Position numbers and translations under genes: made by a program. From NCBI RefSeq assembly GCF_038002225.1, contig NZ_JBBOCA010000001.1:7538660-7602659 (forward strand): a stretch of 64,000 nt of DNA, in the 5' to 3' direction. Below the pieces are notes generated by a model. It worked only from the letters and a program-made list of their open reading frames with translations. It did not search any database and had not been told where the DNA came from. Of this stretch, positions 25,859 through 34,691 are shown piece by piece. The stretch is from Paenibacillus sp. FSL R7-0204. GTDB lineage: Bacteria; Bacillota; Bacilli; Paenibacillales; Paenibacillaceae. Numbering within the stretch: position 1 is the first letter of the stretch; every line of letters starts with the position of its first letter.

Positions 25859-28501
25859 TCACATCGATCCTACTGTCTTCGCAGACTCTGATTTCGCTAT
25901 TGCAACAGTCAGCTCGCCGTCCGCTTCATCGACCGTCATCACTGAGCCTTCCTCCGCTTCTCCGGCGATCAGCGCACGCGCTACCCGGGTCTCCAGGCTG
26001 CGCTGGATGAACCGCTTCAGCGGTCTGGCGCCATAGACGGAGTCGAAGCCTTCCTCGGCAATGAAGCGCACCGCCCGGCCGCTCAGCATGAGACCGATGT
26101 TCCGATCAGCCAGGCGCAAGCGCAGGCCATCGACCAGCTTAACTACAATTCTTTGGGTATCGCCCAGTGTCAGCGGCTTGAACATTACAATATCATCTAC
26201 CCGGTTGAGGAACTCTGGACGGAAGTGCCCGCTCAGCTCCTTCATGACCCGGTCCTTCACGGCTTCGGTCAGCTCGCCGTTGTCATCCGTGCCCTGAATC
26301 AGATGCGGTGAGCCGATATTGGAGGTCATGATGATAATGGTATTCTTGAAGTCGACCATCCGGCCCTGTGAGTCGGTCAGCCGGCCGTCATCCAGCAACT
26401 GCAGAAGGATGTTGAATACATCCGGGTGCGCCTTTTCCACCTCATCCAGCAGGACTACCGTATACGGCTGGCGGCGTACCGCTTCGGTCAATTGTCCCCC
26501 TTCTTCATAGCCGACATATCCGGGAGGAGCGCCTACGAGACGGGAGACACTATGCTTCTCCATGTATTCCGACATATCGATACGGATCATACCGTCCTCG
26601 CGGTCGAACAGCGATACCGCCAGTGCTTTGGCCAGCTCTGTCTTCCCGACCCCGGTCGGTCCAAGGAACAGGAACGAGCCGATCGGACGGTTGGGGTCCT
26701 TGATGCCGGCTCTTGCCCGGAGTACGGCATCAGCTACCAGCCGGACCGCCTCATCCTGCCCGACTACCCGTTCATGCAGCGTATCCTCCAGCCGCAGCAG
26801 CTTATCCCGCTCTCCTTCCACCAGTCTGCTTACGGGAACACCCGTCCAGCGCGAGACAATATCGGCGATTTCCTCCTCTGTCACGGCTTCACGCAGCAGC
26901 CGGGTCTCCTGATCCTGCTGCGCCGCTTCCTCCGCCGCCTTAAGCTGCCGCTCCAGATCAGGAATAATGCCATAACTCAATTCAGCCGACTTATTGAGAT
27001 CATAGATCTCCTGCGCATCGACCAGATCCTTGCGGGCCTGCTCCAGCCGCTTCTTCAGGTCACGGATGCCCTGAATGGCCGATTTCTCCTTCTCCCAGCG
27101 GGCTGTCATTCCCAGATGCTTCTCCTTGAGGTCAGCCAGCTCCCGCTGGAGGTTCTCCAGACGGCGCGCACTGGCGTCATCAGTTTCTTTTTTGAGCGCA
27201 GCTTCCTCTATCTCCATCTGCATCAGGCGGCGGGTCACCTCATCCATCTCGCCGGGCATGGAGTCAATCTCCGTGCGGATCATCGCGCAGGCTTCATCGA
27301 CCAGGTCAATCGCCTTATCCGGCAGGAAGCGGTCGGTAATATAACGGTTAGACAGCACACCGGCTGCGACCAGGGCACTATCATAGATTTTGACCCCGTG
27401 ATGCACCTCGAAGCGTTCCTTCAAGCCGCGTAGAATCGAAACGGTATCCTCGACATCCGGCTCGCTGACCAGCACCTGCTGGAAGCGGCGTTCGAGCGCC
27501 GGGTCCTTCTCAATATATTTGCGGTACTCATCCAGCGTGGTTGCCCCGATACAGTGCAGCTCACCCCGGGCCAGCATCGGCTTCAGCATGTTCCCCGCAT
27601 CCATGGCCCCCTCAGTCTTACCCGCACCTACAATCGTATGCAGCTCGTCTATGAACAGAACAATCCGTCCGTCACTCTCGCGGATCTCCTTCAGCACCGC
27701 CTGCAGCCGCTCCTCAAATTCCCCGCGGTATTTCGCACCGGCAATCAGCGCACTCATATCCAACGAGAAAATCGTCTTGTCCTTCAGTCCCTCCGGCACA
27801 TCCCGGCGGACAATCCGGTGGGCCAGCCCTTCGACAATCGCTGTCTTCCCGACACCCGGCTCCCCGATCAGGACAGGGTTATTCTTGGTCTTGCGGGAGA
27901 GGATGCGGATCACCCGGCGAATCTCGGCATCCCGGCCGATGACCGGATCGATCTTGCCTGCCCGTACCTCGGCTACGAGATCGCGGCCGTACTTCTCCAG
28001 CACCTCATAGGTGGCCTCCGGCTCCCGGCTGGTCACCCGCTGGTGTCCGCGAATCTCCGCTAACACTCCAAGCAGCTTCTCCCGGGTAATCCCGCGGGTA
28101 ACGAATAATGCGCGCAGCTCGCGGTTCCCGCTGCTTGCATCCGAGACCATCGCCAGGACAGCATGCTCCACCGCGACGAATTCGTCCTGCATCTTGGCCG
28201 CTTCCTGCTCCGCCTGCTCCAGCATGGCAATCAGCGCAGGCGAGGCATAGCGCCGCATGGTGCCTGCTCCGCTCCCGCTTACGCTGGGTTTGCGGTGAAG
28301 CAGCGCCTCTGTTCCCTGCAGCAGCTCGGCTGCGGGAACATTCATCTTCTGCAGCAGACGGGGCAACAGGCCCTCATGCTGCTGGAGCAGTGCCTTCAGC
28401 AGATGAAGATTGTCAATCTCCTGATGCCCGCCGGAAGCCGCCAGCGACTGCGCCTCTGCCACTGCTTCCTGCAGCTTCTGGGTAAGCTTATTGAAATCCA
28501 T
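25859..28501 (-). CDS. clpB: ATP-dependent disaggregase ClpB
   Basis: 880 residues, the usual length. Clp N domain (residues 1-145), first AAA+ module with Walker [14 protein letters not shown] and Walker B LFIDELHT, the coiled-coil M domain (about 405-525, including [19 protein letters not shown]) that contacts DnaK, and second AAA+ module with [14 protein letters not shown] and [11 protein letters not shown]. The D2-small domain ends with [14 protein letters not shown]. ClpB works with the DnaK system to pull proteins out of aggregates. It is the last gene of the hsp20/J-protein/clpB set, 77 bp after the J-protein gene. AAAGG lies 11 bases before the ATG. Confidence 0.97.
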   Translation of the reverse strand: MDFNKLTQKLQEAVAEAQSLAASGGHQEIDNLHLLKALLQQHEGLLPRLLQKMNVPAAELLQGTEALLHRKPSVSGSGAGTMRRYASPALIAMLEQAEQEAAKMQDEFVAVEHAVLAMVSDASSGNRELRALFVTRGITREKLLGVLAEIRGHQRVTSREPEATYEVLEKYGRDLVAEVRAGKIDPVIGRDAEIRRVIRILSRKTKNNPVLIGEPGVGKTAIVEGLAHRIVRRDVPEGLKDKTIFSLDMSALIAGAKYRGEFEERLQAVLKEIRESDGRIVLFIDELHTIVGAGKTEGAMDAGNMLKPMLARGELHCIGATTLDEYRKYIEKDPALERRFQQVLVSEPDVEDTVSILRGLKERFEVHHGVKIYDSALVAAGVLSNRYITDRFLPDKAIDLVDEACAMIRTEIDSMPGEMDEVTRRLMQMEIEEAALKKETDDASARRLENLQRELADLKEKHLGMTARWEKEKSAIQGIRDLKKRLEQARKDLVDAQEIYDLNKSAELSYGIIPDLERQLKAAEEAAQQDQETRLLREAVTEEEIADIVSRWTGVPVSRLVEGERDKLLRLEDTLHERVVGQDEAVRLVADAVLRARAGIKDPNRPIGSFLFLGPTGVGKTELAKALAVSLFDREDGMIRIDMSEYMEKHSVSRLVGAPPGYVGYEEGGQLTEAVRRQPYTVVLLDEVEKAHPDVFNILLQLLDDGRLTDSQGRMVDFKNTIIIMTSNIGSPHLIQGTDDNGELTEAVKDRVMKELSGHFRPEFLNRVDDIVMFKPLTLGDTQRIVVKLVDGLRLRLADRNIGLMLSGRAVRFIAEEGFDSVYGARPLKRFIQRSLETRVARALIAGEAEEGSVMTVDEADGELTVAIAKSESAKTVGSM

Positions 28502-28578
28502 ACAATCATCGCCTTTCTAAATGTATAGGTTAATCAACCGGATGCCCGGCTGTTATATATGCTGAACTTGAATATTCT

Positions 28579-29574
28579 TTACCGTGTTGCCGCTCTTCGC
28601 CGCTGTGCTCCGCCTGTGGTACTCCGTTTCGCGCCGGCCTGGAAGCTGCCGGACTCCGCTAGCTGACGGTACAGCTTCTTCTCTGCCTCGGTCGTTCCGG
28701 CCGGAATGACCATCTCCATCCGGAACAGGATGTCACCATTCGTTCCGTCCGGACGTCTCAGCCCCTTGCCGGAGAGGCGCAGCGTTCCGCCGCTGGCTAT
28801 CCCGGCAGGGATCTTCAGCTTCACGCTGCTGCCATCCGGCAGCGCCACCTTGGCTTCCCCGCCAAGCACAGCCTGCCAGGGGGCGATCTCAACCGTGCCG
28901 AGCAGATCCCCGCCGTCCGGCTCATAGATCTCATGCGGCAGGAGATGCAGCGAGATCAGCAGCTCGCCGCCCTGGCCCGCTCCGCTTCCGCCGCCGGGTA
29001 CCCGGATGAGCGTCCCTTCCGCCGAGCGTGCCGGAATCTGTACATTCAGGTCCTTGCCTGCCGCCTGAACGCTGATATTACCGCCTCTATAAGCCTGCTC
29101 CAGCGTAATCTCAAGCTGGGCCTGCATCGTACTGAACTCATCCCCCCACGGGCTTCCGCCTGGACGGGCGCCACTGCTGCCGGAGAAGAAGCCGGCGCGG
29201 TCAGCCGCGCCCCGGCTGCCGAAGAACATCCCGAACAGATCCTCTTCGGGTATACCACCGGAAGAGGCGGCTCCGCTGCTCCAGCCCGCGCCAAACGGCG
29301 ATTCCCATGACGCAGAGGAGGCTGATCCGTAGCTGCGCTGGCCCCGTGAGCCTGCTTCGGCTCCATAGCGGAGCTCCTCATCATAGATTTTGCGCTTCGC
29401 TTCATCGCCCAGCACCTCATATGCCTCGGCTGCTTCCTTGAATTTCGCCTCTGCCTCCGGCGCCTTGTTGACATCGGGGTGCCATTTTTTGGCCAGCTTC
29501 TGATAGGCCTTCTTAATCTCCTGCTTCGAGGCCTTCGGTTCTACCCCAAGACGCTCATAATAATTTGCCGCCAC
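28579..29574 (-). CDS. J-domain co-chaperone (CbpA/DnaJ class B type)
   Basis: 331 residues with a GTG start, AAAGGAGGAGG upstream. The J domain at residues 4-70 has the HPD tripeptide ([14 protein letters not shown]). A Gly/Ser-rich linker (about 75-145) follows, then two DnaJ C-terminal substrate-binding domains ([41 protein letters not shown]). The zinc-finger Cys repeats of DnaJ are absent, so it is the CbpA class. It stimulates Hsp70 ATPase activity and brings substrates to DnaK. Its place between hsp20 and clpB makes a disaggregation operon. Confidence 0.93.
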   Translation of the reverse strand: MAANYYERLGVEPKASKQEIKKAYQKLAKKWHPDVNKAPEAEAKFKEAAEAYEVLGDEAKRKIYDEELRYGAEAGSRGQRSYGSASSASWESPFGAGWSSGAASSGGIPEEDLFGMFFGSRGAADRAGFFSGSSGARPGGSPWGDEFSTMQAQLEITLEQAYRGGNISVQAAGKDLNVQIPARSAEGTLIRVPGGGSGAGQGGELLISLHLLPHEIYEPDGGDLLGTVEIAPWQAVLGGEAKVALPDGSSVKLKIPAGIASGGTLRLSGKGLRRPDGTNGDILFRMEMVIPAGTTEAEKKLYRQLAESGSFQAGAKRSTTGGAQRRRAATR

Positions 29575-29821
29575 CGGGACCTCCTCCTTTCGTGTAATGG
29601 GAACCTTCTGCCTTCCTCCGGGAAAAGACGCATTATAGCTGGAACCCCCACTACAATGCGTCTAATATGAAGTGCTATATGAAAAGCCCGGTGAAATCCT
29701 GCTGCCGCCCGGTGAACCGGATAGGCCAGCGGCTACAGCCGCTAAGCCCGGAGCTCCTGCGGAAGCGGCAGCTTCAGCCCGACTTGGAAGTCCATCTGCC
29801 TCTTAAGGCTGCCCCTTCAGC

Positions 29822-30301
29822 TTACTGCTGAAGCTCTTTCCGTTCTGAAGCATCGCCGCCGCCATCCTGAATTTCGATCCGTTTGCCCTGGGACTTCTGC
29901 CGTTTCGGCACCTCCAGACTCAGCACACCGTCTTTCAGAGAAGCAAGAATGTCTTCCTCTGCAATATCCTGCACGTAGAACCGGCGTACATATTCACCAT
30001 ACCGCCGTTCGCGGCGCACCATCTGATGCCCCTTGTTCTCCTCATTGCTCTCTTCAGTGCGAACCGCCTTGATCGTCAAGTAAGGGCTGGAATAATCAAT
30101 GTCGATTTCTTCTTTGCGGAAGCCCGGAAGCTCGGCCTCGATCAGATATGCCCCTTCACTCTCCCGGATGTCGGTCCGGAAAGACAGCGCGTTACTTGTC
30201 AGCGGTGCGAAGAAATCATCATTAAACACTTCGTTCAGCGACTTCGCCAGCACACCAAAAGCATCATCTCTGCGTTTACCAAAAGGAACCAAATCAAACA
30301 T
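29822..30301 (-). CDS. Small heat-shock protein (Hsp20/alpha-crystallin)
   Basis: 159 residues, ATG with GAGAGGAG upstream. The alpha-crystallin domain runs from about residue 42 to 140 (FRTDIRESEGAYLIEAELPG, the ELPG motif, then ASLKDGVLSLEVPK with the GVL motif). The C-terminal tail is rich in Gly, Asp and Lys. Small Hsps hold unfolding proteins for later rescue by DnaK and ClpB, whose gene is in the same cluster. A SigA promoter and a CtsR-type operator lie 55-110 bp upstream. Confidence 0.95.
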   Translation of the reverse strand: MFDLVPFGKRRDDAFGVLAKSLNEVFNDDFFAPLTSNALSFRTDIRESEGAYLIEAELPGFRKEEIDIDYSSPYLTIKAVRTEESNEENKGHQMVRRERRYGEYVRRFYVQDIAEEDILASLKDGVLSLEVPKRQKSQGKRIEIQDGGGDASERKELQQ

Positions 30302-30356
30302 CTTTCATTCTCCTCTCATTTGACTTTTGATTTTTTGAATTCGGTCTTGCTAAGAC

Positions 30357-30373
30357 TTTGACTTTGTCTGACC
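30357..30373 (-). promoter_or_regulatory. CtsR operator overlapping the hsp20 start region
   Basis: On the minus strand GGTCAGA-CAA-AGTCAAA matches the CtsR consensus GGTCAAA-N3-GGTCAAA with one mismatch in each heptad. It lies just downstream of the -10 box, where a bound repressor would block transcription. Confidence 0.75.
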
Positions 30374-30382
30374 TATGGCTTT

Positions 30383-30411
30383 ATTATAGCCTGCACCCCC
30401 GGAGAAAACAA
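30383..30411 (-). promoter_or_regulatory. SigA-type promoter of the hsp20-clpB operon
   Basis: On the minus strand TTGTTT (30411-30406), a 17-bp spacer and TATAAT (30388-30383). The start point would fall about 75 bp before the hsp20 ATG, inside or next to the CtsR box. Confidence 0.8.
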
Positions 30412-30489
30412 AACCGGTATAAGCCGAAAATCCGGGAAAATCCGGCGTTTCGGCTCTTTTTTTATAATAAATTTTAACATTATTAAGGA

Positions 30490-30506
30490 TTTGACCTTAT
30501 TTGACC
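30490..30506 (-). promoter_or_regulatory. Perfect CtsR operator
   Basis: On the minus strand GGTCAAA-TAA-GGTCAAA, a perfect match to the CtsR heptad repeat. It sits just after the stop codon of the acetyltransferase gene and about 80 bp upstream of the hsp20 -35 box, so it may serve a second promoter or cooperate with the proximal box. Confidence 0.85.
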
Positions 30507-30514
30507 TTCCTGCT

Positions 30515-31069
30515 CTACTTCAAATAACGCTCCCGGTATTCACTCTCCAGCATGCCCATCATTATCACATCATGATACTCATGGTTATAAAACAGCGTCT
30601 GACGCCGCACCCCCTCCTGCACGAACCCGATGGACTCATATACATGCGCAGCACGGGCATTATAACTGTAGACCTCCAGCTCAATCCTGTGCAGATTCAG
30701 AATGCCGAAGCCATAATCCAGCATCAGCAGCAGCGCTTCACGCCCATATCCTTGTCCCTGATGCCGCTCGTCCCCGATGGCGATCCGCAGATTGGCATTC
30801 CGGTTATCCCCATCGATGTCCTGAATAGCGATGTCGCCGATAACCTCATCGTTCTCCTTCAGCGCGATGAGCAGCAGCACCGTGCTGTCATCTCCGGATT
30901 TACGCGCGATATAATTCTCAATCTGCTCTTTGGTGATATGCTTCTTCGTTCCTGTAAGCCTGCGGACTTCCGTGCCGTAGAACATATGGTAATACATTTC
31001 GGCATCTTCCCCGTTGAGCGGGCGCAGATATACCTTTTCCCCTGTTACAAGTTCTGAATGCCTGTTCAT
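30515..31069 (-). CDS. GNAT acetyltransferase (RimJ/RimL-like)
   Basis: 184 residues from the ATG at 31069, which has GGGAG 9 bases before it; an ATG three codons earlier touches that site and is less likely. The fold shows VYLRPLNGEDAEMYYHMF at the start, ANLRIAIGDERHQGQGYGRE (the acetyl-CoA pyrophosphate loop Q-G-Q-G-Y-G) and LNLHRIELEVYSYNARAAHV near the end, the usual pattern of RimL-type enzymes that acetylate N-termini or small molecules. The substrate is not determinable. Cotranscription into hsp20 is possible but the latter has its own promoter. Confidence 0.88.
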   Translation of the reverse strand: MNRHSELVTGEKVYLRPLNGEDAEMYYHMFYGTEVRRLTGTKKHITKEQIENYIARKSGDDSTVLLLIALKENDEVIGDIAIQDIDGDNRNANLRIAIGDERHQGQGYGREALLLMLDYGFGILNLHRIELEVYSYNARAAHVYESIGFVQEGVRRQTLFYNHEYHDVIMMGMLESEYRERYLK

Positions 31070-31175
31070 TCCCGTCATCTCCCACCTGTTGTTATAGCTC
31101 TTATGGTAATGCAGTGCTGCATACTATAAAATATACAAAAACGTCTAATTTCAAAGGACAGATTGAAGGTGAAGG

Positions 31176-32633
31176 ATGCTGCTTGTCCCTGATCTGAATG
31201 AACACAGCGAGGTCCCGTACTACATACAGCTCTATAATTATCTGGCAAAAGCAATCCTGGGCGGCACCCTCCAGAGCGGGACGCGCCTGCCCTCTATCCG
31301 CCGCCTGGCGGCGTTATGCGGAATCAGCGCCACTCCGGTGGAGCTTGCATACCAGCAGCTTCTGGCAGAGGGCTTCATCGCCAGCAAGCCGCGCAGCGGC
31401 TACTATATTCTGCCCGTTCACCGGGAAGGCAGCCCTGCTGCCGCCGGGGAACGGCCCAGTCCGGCACCCCGCCCGATCACGCCCCGTGATTCACGGCACT
31501 ACGCGTATGATTTCCATATGTCGCGCAATGATTTCTCCCTGTTCCCGCACAAAATATGGCGCAGCCTCTACCAGGAGCAGCTCGCGAATCCAGACCTGCT
31601 CCAGTACGGCGATCCCCAGGGGGAGCCGGCCCTCCGCGAGAGCATCGCCGCCCATCTGCGGCAATTCCGCGGGCTGCGCTGCACGGAGAAGCAGATTGTA
31701 GTCGGCGGCGACCAGTATACGCTGTGTTCTTTGCTGTGTCTGCTGCTGAAAGGACGGGTGAGCGGGCTGGGTATCGAAGATCCGGGGTACCACCTGCTGC
31801 CTGCGGCATTCCGGCGCAGCGGATATAGCATTCTGCCCATTCCGCTGGAGGAGGATGGATTGCAGATAGACAAGCTGTACAGCAGCGGGGCAGATGCTGT
31901 GTACATCTCGCCGTCCCACCAGTTTCCCCGGGGGATGACCATGCCAATCACCAAACGCCTCGCATTGCTGGAGTGGGCCCGGTCCACAGGCGGATATATA
32001 ATCGAGGACGATTATGACGGGGAATTCCGCTATCACGGGCGGCCGATCCCCGCGCTGCAAGGGCTTGCTGAGGGCAGTCCGGTGATCTATATGTGCAGCT
32101 TCGCCCAGTCGGTAACCCCTGCGTTGTGTATTCACTATATGGTGCTGCCGGAGGAGCTGCTGCCAGACTATCACAGCCTGAGAAGCGAGCTGTACCTGGA
32201 GCATTCGGCCTCACGGCTTCATCAGATTGCGCTGCATTACTTTATGGAGCGGGGACATTTCGAGAAGCACCTGCGGCGGATGCGTCTGCTCTATCAGCGC
32301 AAGCATGACCTGCTGCTGCGCTCGGTCAGGCAGCATTTCGGCGATGCCGCAGTGCTCAGCGGAACGGATGCCGGATTTCATCTGCTGCTGACCTTTAAGC
32401 CGCCCGCAGCAGAAGTTGGCTCCAGCGTTAGCAACAGAGTTAGCAATAGCACCAGCGCCAGGGAGCTTGCTGCCGTAGCGGAAGCCGAGGGCATTCGCGT
32501 TACCCCCATGTCCTATACCTGGTGGTCCAAGCCGGACTACGATGAACCCGAATTCATCCTGGGCTTCGGCGGGATCGCCGAGGACCTGATCGATGAGGGC
32601 ATCCGCAGATTGGCGGGGGCATGGCTGGGCTAG
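31176..32633 (+). CDS. MocR/PdxR-type GntR regulator with aminotransferase-like domain lacking the PLP lysine
   Basis: 485 residues, ATG with GAAGGTGAAGG before it. Residues 8-80 are a GntR winged helix (YYIQLYNYLAKAILGGTLQS, LPSIRRLAALCGIS). Residues about 110-485 are a fold-type-I aminotransferase domain. It keeps the pyridine-binding Asp in IIEDDYDGEFRYHG. The segment that normally reads GTFSK...P.LR.GY is here MCSFAQSVTPALCIHYMV: the lysine that should bind pyridoxal phosphate is Gln311 (codon CAG at 32106-32108) and the Arg is Cys. The regulator may therefore bind another ligand or bind PLP non-covalently. Target gene not evident. Confidence 0.88.
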   Translation: MLLVPDLNEHSEVPYYIQLYNYLAKAILGGTLQSGTRLPSIRRLAALCGISATPVELAYQQLLAEGFIASKPRSGYYILPVHREGSPAAAGERPSPAPRPITPRDSRHYAYDFHMSRNDFSLFPHKIWRSLYQEQLANPDLLQYGDPQGEPALRESIAAHLRQFRGLRCTEKQIVVGGDQYTLCSLLCLLLKGRVSGLGIEDPGYHLLPAAFRRSGYSILPIPLEEDGLQIDKLYSSGADAVYISPSHQFPRGMTMPITKRLALLEWARSTGGYIIEDDYDGEFRYHGRPIPALQGLAEGSPVIYMCSFAQSVTPALCIHYMVLPEELLPDYHSLRSELYLEHSASRLHQIALHYFMERGHFEKHLRRMRLLYQRKHDLLLRSVRQHFGDAAVLSGTDAGFHLLLTFKPPAAEVGSSVSNRVSNSTSARELAAVAEAEGIRVTPMSYTWWSKPDYDEPEFILGFGGIAEDLIDEGIRRLAGAWLG

Positions 32634-32702
32634 TAGATCATCAGATTTAAACCTCATTCTCGCGTATTCATTCGGATACTATAGGCGCTGGAACACCAGT
32701 TA

Positions 32703-32883
32703 CTGCATTCTGTACAATGGAATGATGTCAAAACAGCTTCCAAATAGATTCTATTGTATTCGGTACAATTGATTGTTGAACAAAGGCTATTTTTCGCCCA
32801 AAATGCCATGTTCCAATGTACGAAATACAATAGAATATTATTTCACGGTCAAATATAAGCTTTCTATTGCAGGAAATACAATC
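32703..32883. repeat. Four-unit array, forward-forward-reverse-reverse, 51-bp spacing
   Basis: Unit consensus about ATTGTATTTCGTACAAT, itself a near-palindrome. Forward copies start near 32703 and 32754, reverse copies near 32813 and 32864; both like-oriented pairs are 51 bp apart. The array fills the AT-rich gap between the converging MocR and WYL regulator genes, so it lies downstream of both. Confidence 0.8.
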
Positions 32884-32898
32884 AGCCAGGCTTTTAGA

Positions 32899-33861
32899 TC
32901 AACTATACTTCTTCAGCATATCCGCAAGCGTCCGCCTCACCTCGGCCACCAGCTCCGGCGGCTCCTGCACCGTTGCCTCGCTGCACAGGCCAATCACAAA
33001 CCGCGCGAAGAAGCCCAGATCGCTTCCCGGAATCTCACCCTCCAGCCAGCCTGTGCCGTCGGCACGGATATGCAGCAGCACCGGGGACCATACCTCCCCT
33101 TCGCAGGCCTGAACCCCCTCACTCCCCAGATCCACGTATAGCCGGATAAGGATCGGTTCCGCCTGCTGCGGCGGCGGGCTGCCGTATTCCTCCGTATTGT
33201 CCAAGTGGATATGACGCAGATCAAGCGCGGCCGGTCCCGCTTCATCATACCCGGCTGACTGAATCCGGTCACAGCGGAAGATACGGATGCCGCCCCGCAG
33301 GAAGCAATACGCCGGACAATACCACAGGCCGTTACTGGCATAGATGCCGACGGGCTGAATCCACCTTTGCTGCCGGCGGCCCTTCGACTGGTAATCGATC
33401 AGCAGCACTTTTTGCCCGGTGGCCGCTTCCAGCAGTTGGGGCAGATAAGGGAATTCCGCCTGCCGCGCCGGGGTCAGGAAATCAATTCTGTTCTTCATCT
33501 CGTCAATCCGGTCGCGGACATCGCCAGACATGTAGTTGTAGAACTTGTGCAGGGCGGATAAGGATTCTTCCTTGAAGGGAAGATATTTATAATGGCGCAG
33601 GGCATGGCTGGCAAAAAAAATCGCCACCGCCTCTTCCTCCATGAACGCAATCGGCGGCAGGATTCTCTCGCTTAGCACCTGATACCCTCCATGCGGCCCC
33701 ACTTCGGAATAGAGCGGTACGCCCAGCTCCCCCAGCTCCTGCAAATCCCTGAGGATTGTGCGTGAAGAAACATGGAATTCGTCAGCCAGCTCCCTGACAG
33801 TAAATTTGCGCTTGCGGTTGACGGTCATCATCAGGTCCAGCAGCCTTTTGGATTTCGACAC
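32899..33861 (-). CDS. WYL-domain transcriptional regulator (YafY type)
   Basis: 320 residues from a GTG at 33861, which has GGAG 8 bases upstream; a GTG three codons earlier overlaps that site. Residues 1-60 are an HTH_11 winged helix (RELADEFHVSSRTILRDLQE). The central part holds the WYL region (LLIDYQSKGRRQQRWIQPVG, then YASNGLWYCPAYC), and a WCX-like C-terminus follows. WYL regulators sense ligands or nucleic-acid breaks. It is divergent from a VOC-family gene with a 15-bp palindrome between them, so it probably controls that gene. Confidence 0.88.
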   Translation of the reverse strand: MSKSKRLLDLMMTVNRKRKFTVRELADEFHVSSRTILRDLQELGELGVPLYSEVGPHGGYQVLSERILPPIAFMEEEAVAIFFASHALRHYKYLPFKEESLSALHKFYNYMSGDVRDRIDEMKNRIDFLTPARQAEFPYLPQLLEAATGQKVLLIDYQSKGRRQQRWIQPVGIYASNGLWYCPAYCFLRGGIRIFRCDRIQSAGYDEAGPAALDLRHIHLDNTEEYGSPPPQQAEPILIRLYVDLGSEGVQACEGEVWSPVLLHIRADGTGWLEGEIPGSDLGFFARFVIGLCSEATVQEPPELVAEVRRTLADMLKKYS

Positions 33862-33889
33862 AGGGTTCACTCCATTTATATTTTAACTA

Positions 33890-33904
33890 TGACAAGACCT
33901 GTCA
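33890..33904. promoter_or_regulatory. Palindromic operator candidate between WYL regulator and VOC gene
   Basis: TGACA-AGACC-TGTCA: 5-bp perfect arms with a 5-base centre, placed in the 114-bp divergent intergenic region. It is the most symmetrical sequence there and a likely regulator binding site. Confidence 0.5.
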
Positions 33905-33975
33905 CTATTACAGTCTACACTATAACCATAGCCGGTTAGTACAGGCAAATATACCTTCCAAGGAGCGAACAAGAC

Positions 33976-34401
33976 ATGAAACTGCAAATGAACCCTTATA
34001 TTCTGGTGGACGGATCTGCCCAGGAGGCGATAGCTTTTTATCAGGAGGCGCTTGGCGCTGTGGTGCTGTTCAAGCAAACAATGGGCGAAGGCCCGCAGAA
34101 CCCGGACGCCCCGATGACGGAGCAGGAGAAGGCACAGATTGCCCATGCGGTGCTGCTGGCGGGAGAGACGAAGTTTTTTGTGGCGGATTATGAGCCGGGT
34201 ATGCCGCGCAGCCGGGGCAACAGCATCAACATTTGTCTCACGGTGGAGACCGCGGCTGAAGCACAGCAGTTATTCAACTCACTGAAGGCAGGCGGCACCG
34301 TCGACATCGAGCTGGCCCCGGCCTATTACAGTCCCGCTTACGGCATGGTGACCGATAAGTTCGGCGTATGCTTCCAGATCTTCACGATGAAGGGGCGGTG
34401 A
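33976..34401 (+). CDS. VOC-superfamily (PhnB/glyoxalase-like) protein
   Basis: 141 residues, ATG with CAAGGAGCG upstream. MNPYILVDGSAQEAIAFYQE followed by ALGAVVLFKQTMGEGP, AHAVLLAGETKFFVADYEP and the end YGMVTDKFGVCFQIFT match the PhnB-like VOC family, which forms paired beta-alpha-beta-beta-beta modules around a metal or drug-binding cavity. Members act in antibiotic or aldehyde handling but many have no known substrate. It is divergent from a WYL regulator, a pairing common in Bacillota. Confidence 0.9.
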   Translation: MKLQMNPYILVDGSAQEAIAFYQEALGAVVLFKQTMGEGPQNPDAPMTEQEKAQIAHAVLLAGETKFFVADYEPGMPRSRGNSINICLTVETAAEAQQLFNSLKAGGTVDIELAPAYYSPAYGMVTDKFGVCFQIFTMKGR

Positions 34402-34491
34402 GGCCGGGAAGGCTGAGGTAACCTCGGGCCGATGGGCATTGCGGCAAATGCAATATGCTCCACAGACCTAGGCATCTTCGCGCGGGTCCAA

Positions 34492-34615
34492 TGTAATCGG
34501 TTTTTCGATTACAATCGGCCCAGTAGCCATCGCGCCGTCCAATGTAATCGGTTTTTCGATTACATTGGGTCTACGTGGCGTGCATAGTCCAATTGTGGTC
34601 GGTTTTTCGACCACA
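34492..34615. repeat. Three perfect hairpins at exact 51-bp spacing
   Basis: Three hairpins with loop GTTTTT and 8-bp perfect stems: TGTAATCG/CGATTACA starting at 34492 and 34543, and TGTGGTCG/CGACCACA at 34594. Starts are 51 bp apart each time. In the second the stem extends to 12 bp (CCAATGTAATCG). The third differs by two bases in each arm, and the changes compensate each other, which keeps the pairing. The array lies between the converging VOC and alkA genes. Confidence 0.9.
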
Positions 34616-34691
34616 TCCGCATTGGGCAGATCAGCCGCAACAACGTAAACAAAGCAGGGTCCCGCCATACTTAAGGGGACCTTGCTTTGTT

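Noticed and set aside
30420..30475. Hairpin AGCCGAAA...TTTCGGCT with T-run on the plus strand
   Set aside because: No plus-strand gene reads into it and on the minus strand it lacks a T-tract, so its role as a terminator is doubtful.
34492..34615. CRISPR-like array
   Set aside because: Period 51 bp fits loosely, but units vary with compensatory changes, there are only three, spacers are partly similar and no cas genes are present.
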